Source of the DNA: Trifolium pratense
Lineage: Eukaryota > Streptophyta > Magnoliopsida > Fabales > Fabaceae
NCBI RefSeq assembly: GCF_020283565.1
Contig: NC_060061.1
Location: 48,149,362 to 48,213,361 of the forward strand
Direction of reading: 5' to 3'
DNA length: 64,000 nucleotides
Shown: positions 57,422-64,000 of the stretch, in pieces
How positions within the stretch are numbered: the first letter of the stretch is position 1
Layout of the letters: each line of letters begins with the position of its first letter
Made by a program: the position numbers and the translations under genes
Notes under the pieces: model-generated
The model's database searches: none
What the model saw: only the letters and a program-made list of their open reading frames with translations
Told to the model about the DNA's origin: nothing

Positions 57422-58400
57422 AATGCACACCTAATGTAATTAATTAATATAAAGTCATCCAATATTTTTTTGAAGCAAACATTGTCATCCAATATTTTTT
57501 TATCGTTATAGTTATTTTGTCTTTCCTATATCATGAAAGGTTATTTTTCTTTTTTTCTCAAAAAAAAAATAAAGTTAGAGTGTAAAAGCATGACAAGACA
57601 AAACTTGAGATCCCAAATTAACCTCTTATCATTTACAGAACACTAATAAATTTAATTATAAATAAAATATCTAAATACAAAGATATCTTGGATGGACTAG
57701 GAAAATTAGATGAAGAGAAAAAGAGTGTACGATGTAATAAAAAAAAAAGAGTGTACACGTTCCCAAATTTTTCCTCATGTTTTCTTTCTTTTTGCTTAAT
57801 CCAATGGTTGATATATGAAGGAAAAAAGATAATCAACCATTGAATTAAGGAAAAAGAGAGAAAACATGAAGAAAAATTGGAGAGGATCCAAATCCTACTT
57901 TTATAACACAATAACTAGTAACAAGATCAAAGTAAAAAAAAAAGCCATCATCTAAATCCCTAAAAAATCCGATAAAACAAAGTTAATTTAAAATTCATAA
58001 TTAGCTAGTTTATCTACGCATGTATTATCTTCCTTATAAAATTTGAGAGACTCTAAACGATGAATCAAGGATGAGTCACTAAAAGCTTTAACCACATGTA
58101 GAGTATCATAACACATTGATAATATTTATCATGAAAAGGGTATAATAATGGAAAATTAATTAAAAAAACAAATCTTATGATTAGTAAGTATTTTATGTTA
58201 CCTCTTTACCAATTTTTTTAAAACGAATAAACACAACATATTGATGTTCTTAATAGACGTACACTCAACAATCGTTCTTATTTTAGAAAGTGTCTTTTAC
58301 GACTACATAAGAGGTAAAAATTATTTAATTAATATATGGAAAAGATGAGATTTATAAATTACAAAGTGATAAAATATTTGTTACAAGTAAAAGGGGAATT
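57422..58400. other. Intergenic repeats and the promoter of the first NCR gene
   Basis: Contains micro-insertions at 57454-57501 and 57721-57756, and an inverted-repeat element at 57762-57880 (arms of about 50 bp around a spacer near 57820). From about 58200 the sequence parallels the region upstream of the second NCR gene: CTCTTTACCAA, TTAGAAAGTGT, TATTTAATTAA. It ends with a TATAAATT at about 58353. Confidence 0.55.
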
Positions 58401-58710
58401 ATGGCTGAAATTGTCAAGTTTATTTGTGTTATAATGATATTTTTTTTCCTATTTTTTGTTGCAACGAACATCGAAGGTAAACATTTTTTTTTTTATCCTT
58501 TTCAAATTTTCTTTCTTACTTTATACACTTTTTTTTTCCATATTAGTTAAAAAAATCTCTTTTTTCATTACAGCAACATTTATAAGATGTTATAGAGATG
58601 CTTGTTGTCCAACAAATTTGTGCTTACCTCGTATGAAACCAAGGTGCATGTACAACTCCATATGTAAATGTGTTCAAAAGACGTACTCGGAAATTAATAT
58701 GCCCACATGA
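58401..58710 (+). CDS. Nodule-specific cysteine-rich (NCR-type) secreted peptide, copy A
   Basis: Small secreted peptide of the NCR family; in legumes of the inverted-repeat-lacking clade such peptides enter symbiosomes and drive differentiation of rhizobia. Exon 1 (58401-58476) encodes the conserved signal peptide, MAEIVKFICVIMIFFF and on to VATNIE. Exon 2 (58574-58710) encodes the mature part: RCYRDACCPTNLC, KPRCMYNSICKC and a short tail. The phase-1 GT-AG intron of 97 bp just after the signal peptide is typical. Total 70 aa. The mature part is cationic (about +5 by count). It has seven cysteines, one more than the neighbouring copy, because CC replaces a DC. The expressing tissue is inferred from the family, not visible here. 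A defensin-like peptide is the alternative label. Confidence 0.85.
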
Positions 58711-61119
58711 TTTTGTTTTAGTTTTAGACTCAAGAGAGCATGCAAACATTCAGCTATATAGAATATTTCATGAGTTGTTCTTGCTTATTGAGTTGACACC
58801 CAATAATTTGATTTTGTTTTTCTTTCTCATTTCAAGAATTGTGTAGTTATGGTTTCCTAATCATGTAAATAAATCGTTATTGATGTACCAAAAAATAAAA
58901 AAATAAATAAATAAATCGTTATTGGTGTGGACCGGGTATATATCACCTAGATAATATTTTTTATTCTTTGTATGATTATAGTACGTGGAAAATTTCAAGC
59001 TCAACTTCAAGACTAGACTAGATGATGGAAATAAGTATAGTTGGTTGTTATATCTGGACCAGATAAATTTAGGAATCACAAAAAAAATCATATTTGTCTA
59101 TATCTACAGATGAAATTTGCCACGAGCAAGGGGCAGATACATACCTCAATAGATATCCGTAAATAAAATAAATGAATTTCAATTACTCACATTAAATAAA
59201 TATGAATTTGCATTCAATACTACTACACATGCCCGCAGATATCCCGACTCGCTAATAAAATAGTAAAGTCATTTAAAAATCTCTACTTAAATATAAACTC
59301 TACTAGTATTTTTAGCATGTACGTAGAAAGAAATAGTTTTTTGATAGTTACATTTTTTGTTCATATTCAATAAATAAAACTTTTAATATTCTTTTTTAAT
59401 CTTTTGAGGTACAACTTTTCATATATATATTTTTTTTTTACAAACTTTTCATATTATTATGTTGAAACAACTTTTCATATATTGAATAAAAATTCTATTT
59501 AGCAAAATGTATGAATATTATGTGTTAATATTTTTTATGTCTATAAACGAAGCCAATTTTTTTTTAATAATCAATTTTATTAAAAAAGACGTCATCCATG
59601 GATATTTGTAATATCCGCGGGTACTTCAATATTTGTGGATTATGCAATTTAATGGATATCTGCATAGATATAGAGCGGAAATAAATATCATATTTATCTA
59701 TCAAAAGAGTGGATAGTATGATATATGTGTCCGCTCTGATAGATAAATATGATATTTATTTCCACTCCTTTGGCGGATAACCGTAATCTCAATTAACCGC
59801 AATTACATCTGCAACCGCAATTCGTGTATTTTTCTTGTCACAATAAATTTATTGCCTCTTCTTTTGGAGATGATACCTTTGATTTAAAATAAAAAAAATT
59901 AAAAATCAATAGTGAACATATGGAAGTGGACTTGACCAATCACATAGAAGAACATAGAGAGCAGAACCTACTTGCAACACAAGTTATTGAAGCTTCTAAG
60001 TCACAAAAATTAGTTGCAACTGTGTAACTAACTTTCCCAATCCCTAGGTAGAGTTAGTTATGATTCTGTACATCTAGCCTACTGTTAGCTATGGTAGAAC
60101 CTCTTAGAAACTTGTAGGAGTATACTATAATTGATCAATTTTACAATAATTAATGAAGTTTTTAATTTCACTCATTTTTCTATTTCTCAATATGGTATCA
60201 CAAATTTCTCCAAACTCCAATAGTTCTTGTTGGTTAACCGTCATAGTTCTAGCTACTCAGAGCACTTGCAACTAAAATCATTGTTTTAGTTGAAGTGACG
60301 TATAACATTCAATTTTTCGAAAATTAACCGATGAAATTGTAAATGTAAAATATTATCTTTTTAAGAATAAAAATTAACTAATATAACTCTATTACATTTT
60401 AAATGAATAATAAAATTTCTTATAAATTTTTCTAAAATATGAATCACAATAATTATACAAGTTTATTGAATAAATATTACTACGTAAAATTGATAGGCCG
60501 CAAGTGCATAATTCTATTTTGTAGTAAAATATCAATTCCACGCCTTAAACACCACATGATTATCACAGTAATTGAAACTCATAAAAGTTATGAGTCAAAC
60601 TTTTTTTTTTTTTTTTTGAAGGAAGGTTAATGTAACTTATTATGTTTCTTTGAGATGCAAAAAATATTTTTAACTGATAATATTTTTCTTGGGCTTGTGG
60701 GATAAGCGAATGATACATTATACATAAATCCCTATTCTTTATATATATTGTTATGGATTTTATTCTTTTAATTCAATCTAACATGAAAATATGTAAGATT
60801 CAATCTTTCTCTTGAGATGATAAAAAAATTGGAAGTTCTTAATGGGTTTTGTTAATATTTTTAAAATAATTGAGATTTGATAAAAAGTAAAATAAAACAA
60901 ACTCTCTTGATTGGTAAGTACATGACCTCTTTACTAAGTTTCCTAAAAGGACAAACACAATACATTGACGTCCTTGAGAGATATTTAATAATAATTTTCT
61001 TTTAGAAAGTGTTTTTACACACCATAAGAGCTAAACACTATTTAATTAAAGTATGGAAAGAATGCATGAGATGTAAAAATTATAAATAGAACCATTTGTT
61101 ACATGCAAATGAGAGAAAC
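58711..61119. other. Spacer between the NCR genes
   Basis: Holds micro-insertions at 58868-58925 and 59413-59454, and a perfect 27-bp inverted repeat at 59677-59703 / 59737-59763 in sequence with several GATATCC and GCGGAT phrases. From about 60925 comes the promoter of the second NCR gene, parallel to that of the first, with TATAAATAG at 61081. No other gene recognised. Confidence 0.5.
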
Positions 61120-61415
61120 ATGGCTGAAATTATTAAGTTTGTTTGTTTTATGATTATCTTTCTTTTCCTAATTTTTGTTGCAAAGAACGTTGAAGGTAAG
61201 ATATTTTTTTACCCTTTCAAATTTACTATTTTACTTCATTAACAATATTTATTCAATTGTATTTAAATATTTTCTTTTCTTTTCTTTCAGCATTATATAC
61301 AAGATGTTACTCAGACTCTGATTGTCCAAAAGAGTTGTGCCCCAAACCTCGTACGAAACCAAAGTGTGTCGATTTCGTATGTAGATGTGTTAAAATAATT
61401 TATCCAGATAAATAG
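61120..61415 (+). CDS. Nodule-specific cysteine-rich (NCR-type) secreted peptide, copy B
   Basis: Tandem paralogue of the gene at 58401. Exon 1 (61120-61195) encodes MAEIIKFVCFMIIFLF and on to VAKNVE; exon 2 (61291-61415) encodes RCYSDSDCPKELC, KPKCVDFVCRCVK and YPDK. The intron is 95 bp, phase 1, at the same position as in copy A. Total 66 aa. The mature peptide has six cysteines, spaced C-x5-C-x4-C-x8-C-x4-C-x-C, the standard NCR type, and is cationic (about +4). The upstream 200 bp is homologous to that of copy A, so promoter and gene were duplicated together. A LINE is inserted about 200 bp downstream of its stop codon. Confidence 0.88.
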
Positions 61416-61611
61416 TGTCAAAACGAAGAGAGTCCACAAATGTTGTACTAGAATATTTCATGAGTTATAATTTGCTTGTTGAATTGTCATGCAATAATTT
61501 GATTTTATTTTTGCTTTTGTTTTTCTAGTTTCAATAACCTCGTCATTATGGATTTGTAATCTAAGTAATGTTAATGAAATGAAATAAGGTAGCAATAATA
61601 TTATCTAGATT

Positions 61612-63726
61612 TTTTTTTTTGATAAGCAAAAGGATTGAATTAAAAAGAGTGCAAGGGGCACTCAACCCTTACAAAAATTACGAAAACCATTAGATACTTA
61701 GAATGCAAGCTAATGGATCGTTACACCAGTCTGAGAATACAAATGAAGGATTAAGTTCTATTCGACCTACAAACCAAACCCAAGAAATAAAAATAATCTG
61801 ATCAACAAGTAAGGCCAAATTAAACACATCTCCACGAAACATAATGTTGTTTCGAGTTCGCCATATACTCCAAGTGGTTGCTAGCCAAATGACATGACGA
61901 GCTTTAGCAAGACTCTTACTCTTCACCAAATCACCAAAAGTAGTGAAATGCTTCCATACTTCCTCAAATGTTATAAAATTCATGTCCAGCCATTCATACA
62001 CTTTTTTCCACACTTGAATTGAAATAGAACAATTAAAAAATAAATGATCGATATCTTCTTCTTCTCTAAAACAGAAAGCACAACAAAGTTCACGCGGATT
62101 ACTAATAATTCTTTTTCTCTCCAACGCCTTCCGAGTCGGTAGTCTCGCTAATAACAACCTCCATCCAAAAATGCTCACTTTGGATGGAACATCATTCGCC
62201 CATAAGTCTTGTAGTGCATCCACCACATTGCTATTAATGGTCAATGGAGAGTAACAGTTTTGCAAAAAACAATACGCTGAATTTACCGAAAACATGCCGA
62301 GATTGTTCGTGATCCATTTCCTATAATCCGTACGATCCTTATTAGGACTGATATCTGAAAGCAAACACTCCAATTCAGCTGCTGCTTCTATATCATCTTG
62401 CGCTAAATCTCCATTCCAAAGCAATCTCCAATTCCATTCAACCTCATTCCATAAACCACACTCTGCTATGACTGAATTTGGGTGCATACTTTTAACATAT
62501 AATTGTGGAAATAAGTTCATGAAACTATCATTACCAGCCCATCTTTCTTGCCAAAATAGAATGGTATTACCGTTACCTAACACGTTGCAAACATTGGACT
62601 TGAACCAACCGCCACTCTCTTCACCTCCTATTTTCACAATATCACGCCACCAAATTGATTGTAATTTAACTTCCTTGTTCATATTTAGAAGAAAGTTTTC
62701 AGACATTGATCCATACCTATGCACTAACAACTTACACCACATAGATTTTTCTTCACAAAGTCCTCGCCACTTCCATTTGCAAAGTAACGCTTGATTAAAA
62801 AAATCAAGATTCTTTATACCCAACCCTCCTTTATCTTTTGGTAGGCAAATTGTGTCCCAACTAACCCAACAAATTTTTTTAGTGTCCAAACTTCCACCCC
62901 ATAAAAACTTCCTTTGGATACTAACCAATTCTTTTAATACGCACGAAGGTGCTTTAAAAAAAGAAAAAAAATACAGCGGGAGACTAGACAACACCGAATT
63001 AATTAGAGTAACTCTACCACCAATAGACAGATTCCGACCATTCCAACTACTTAGTCGCTTCCTCATATTGTCCACAATAGGATTCCATGTTATCTTTCTT
63101 CTTGGATTGGCTCCAACAGGAATTCCTAGGAAACGAAATGGAATAGACTCTACACCACAATGTAAAAAAGCGGACGCAGCGTTCAAAAAATTATCATCCA
63201 GATTAATTCCATAAAGTTTACTTTTAAAGAAGTTAATCTTTAAGCCAGAGACTAACTCGAAGCTTCGCAACACCGTTTTGATAGACCAAAGATTGTCCCA
63301 ATTACCTTTACCAATCAAGATAGTATCGTCCGCGAATTGAAGAGTATGAAAAAGTAAATCATCACTGACCTTATAGCCATGGAAAACACCAATACCCACT
63401 GCCTTCTGCATCATGCCTGTGAGACCTTCAGCTGCTATCAAGAAAAGAAAAGGAGATAGCGGATCACCTTGTCTCAACCCTTTACCGACCACAAAATCCT
63501 TAGTGGGACTGCCGTTTACAAGTACCGACATCGAACTATTAAAAATACAAGCTCTCATCCATTGGATCCAACCATCCGCAAAACCCATACGTCGCATCAT
63601 ATACTCCAGAAAAGACCAATTTACTGTATCATAGGCTCTTTCGAAGTCCACTTTCAACAATAAACAATTATCTTTCCTTCTCTTGGCTAAGTCGATCAAT
63701 TCGTTCACAACCAATACTCCATCCAG
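61612..63726 (-). mobile_element. 5'-truncated LINE with intact reverse-transcriptase frame
   Basis: Non-LTR retrotransposon bounded by the 12-bp duplication ATTATCTAGATT (61600-61611 and 63727-63738), with a poly(A) tail (T run at about 61611-61620). Its open frame runs without a stop from the truncation point to 61690. It starts at LDGVLVVNEL, so the endonuclease and the N-terminal fingers are absent. Visible are the RT motif with LLKVDFERAYDTVNW, then GLRQGDPLSPFLFLIAAEGL, the catalytic LQFADDTILIG, and a C-terminal zf-RVT domain (CAFCFREEEDIDHLFFNC). No RNase H is seen. The clean frame and perfect duplication point to recent arrival. It cannot be autonomous. Confidence 0.92.
61690..63726 (-). 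CDS. LINE reverse transcriptase, C-terminal part (5'-truncated ORF2)
   Basis: Coding part of the LINE described at 61612-63726: about 678 codons, open from the truncation to the TAA at 61690. Residue order from the 5' side: palm motif with the first catalytic Asp (LLKVDFERAYD), RQGDPLSP, the FADD box, a thumb-like segment (KSKLYGINL, RFLGIPVGANPRR), a basic WNGRNLSIGGRVTLINSVLS region, and the zinc-binding zf-RVT near the C-terminus. No start codon of its own is evident, so expression is doubtful. Confidence 0.85.
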   Translation of the reverse strand: MDGVLVVNELIDLAKRRKDNCLLLKVDFERAYDTVNWSFLEYMMRRMGFADGWIQWMRACIFNSSMSVLVNGSPTKDFVVGKGLRQGDPLSPFLFLIAAEGLTGMMQKAVGIGVFHGYKVSDDLLFHTLQFADDTILIGKGNWDNLWSIKTVLRSFELVSGLKINFFKSKLYGINLDDNFLNAASAFLHCGVESIPFRFLGIPVGANPRRKITWNPIVDNMRKRLSSWNGRNLSIGGRVTLINSVLSSLPLYFFSFFKAPSCVLKELVSIQRKFLWGGSLDTKKICWVSWDTICLPKDKGGLGIKNLDFFNQALLCKWKWRGLCEEKSMWCKLLVHRYGSMSENFLLNMNKEVKLQSIWWRDIVKIGGEESGGWFKSNVCNVLGNGNTILFWQERWAGNDSFMNLFPQLYVKSMHPNSVIAECGLWNEVEWNWRLLWNGDLAQDDIEAAAELECLLSDISPNKDRTDYRKWITNNLGMFSVNSAYCFLQNCYSPLTINSNVVDALQDLWANDVPSKVSIFGWRLLLARLPTRKALERKRIISNPRELCCAFCFREEEDIDHLFFNCSISIQVWKKVYEWLDMNFITFEEVWKHFTTFGDLVKSKSLAKARHVIWLATTWSIWRTRNNIMFRGDVFNLALLVDQIIFISWVWFVGRIELNPSFVFSDWCNDPLACILSI

Positions 63727-63738
63727 ATTATCTAGATT

Positions 63739-64000
63739 GTTTTCTTCTCTCTTAATTTAAGAGATATCGACACACACACATATATGAGTGGACGTCAGGA
63801 ATAAATATCTTTGGAATTTGGCTTGTCCTCTGTTATTGATGTGTTTTCGTTGTCATGATCCATGGTGTGATGAGAGCACCAATGAAATGGACAGAGAATC
63901 GAAAGGAGCAAAGTATCGAAGAAAATAGCAATTGAGATGAACAAAGTATAACCGAACAGAGTAAAATCGAAGGAACATGGTATAATTCCAAACGAAATAG
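63739..64000. other. Right edge, nothing recognised
   Basis: A short (CA)n-like stretch lies near 63768. On the minus strand a brief frame (MDHDNENTSITEDKP) opens at about 63863, but it stops after some 20 codons and no family is recognised. Confidence 0.3.

Overview
This window is plant nuclear DNA: AT-rich, with GT-AG introns and dense small transposable elements. It most likely comes from an inverted-repeat-lacking-clade legume such as Medicago. The strongest pointer is a pair of two-exon genes for small secreted cysteine-rich peptides (58401-58710 and 61120-61415) of the nodule-specific cysteine-rich (NCR) type, a family known from that clade. All identifications come from reading the sequence and from recalled family knowledge; no search was run.

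Layout. 1-631: first exon of a serine carboxypeptidase-like gene on the minus strand, with a hAT-like element in its upstream region. 3399-8801: complete seven-exon CWC22 splicing factor gene (minus, 848 aa). 9-18 kb: repeats, including a decayed LINE ORF1, two head-to-head MADS-box pseudogenes, tRNA-type SINEs and MITEs. 18451-19618: intact two-exon M-type MADS-box gene (minus, 218 aa). 22225-24396: DYW-class PPR protein (723 aa). 25-27 kb: Ty3/gypsy fragments. 30391-33342: three-exon ROMO1-like gene (minus, 74 aa). 34535-36514: P-class PPR protein (659 aa). 38.8-42.1 kb: nested elements (Stowaway-like, CACTA, Helitron-like ends, SINEs). 42792-52745: nine-exon PH-RCC1-FYVE-BRX gene of the PRAF family (minus, 1110 aa). 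53.5-58 kb: MITEs, SINEs and a LINE-type insertion. 58.4-61.4 kb: the NCR pair. 61612-63726: a 5'-truncated LINE with an undamaged reverse-transcriptase frame.

The genes do not form a pathway. CWC22, ROMO1, PRAF and the two PPR genes are single-copy housekeeping or organelle-expression genes; the NCR pair and the MADS loci are fast-evolving gene families. The most unusual signal is in the non-coding DNA. At least fourteen places show a 12-29 bp insert, made of a short A or T run plus a few other bases, flanked by 9-18 bp direct repeats. They look like target-primed retroinsertions reduced to the extreme 3' tip of the element, and some tips recur or match the tail of a larger insertion in the same window.
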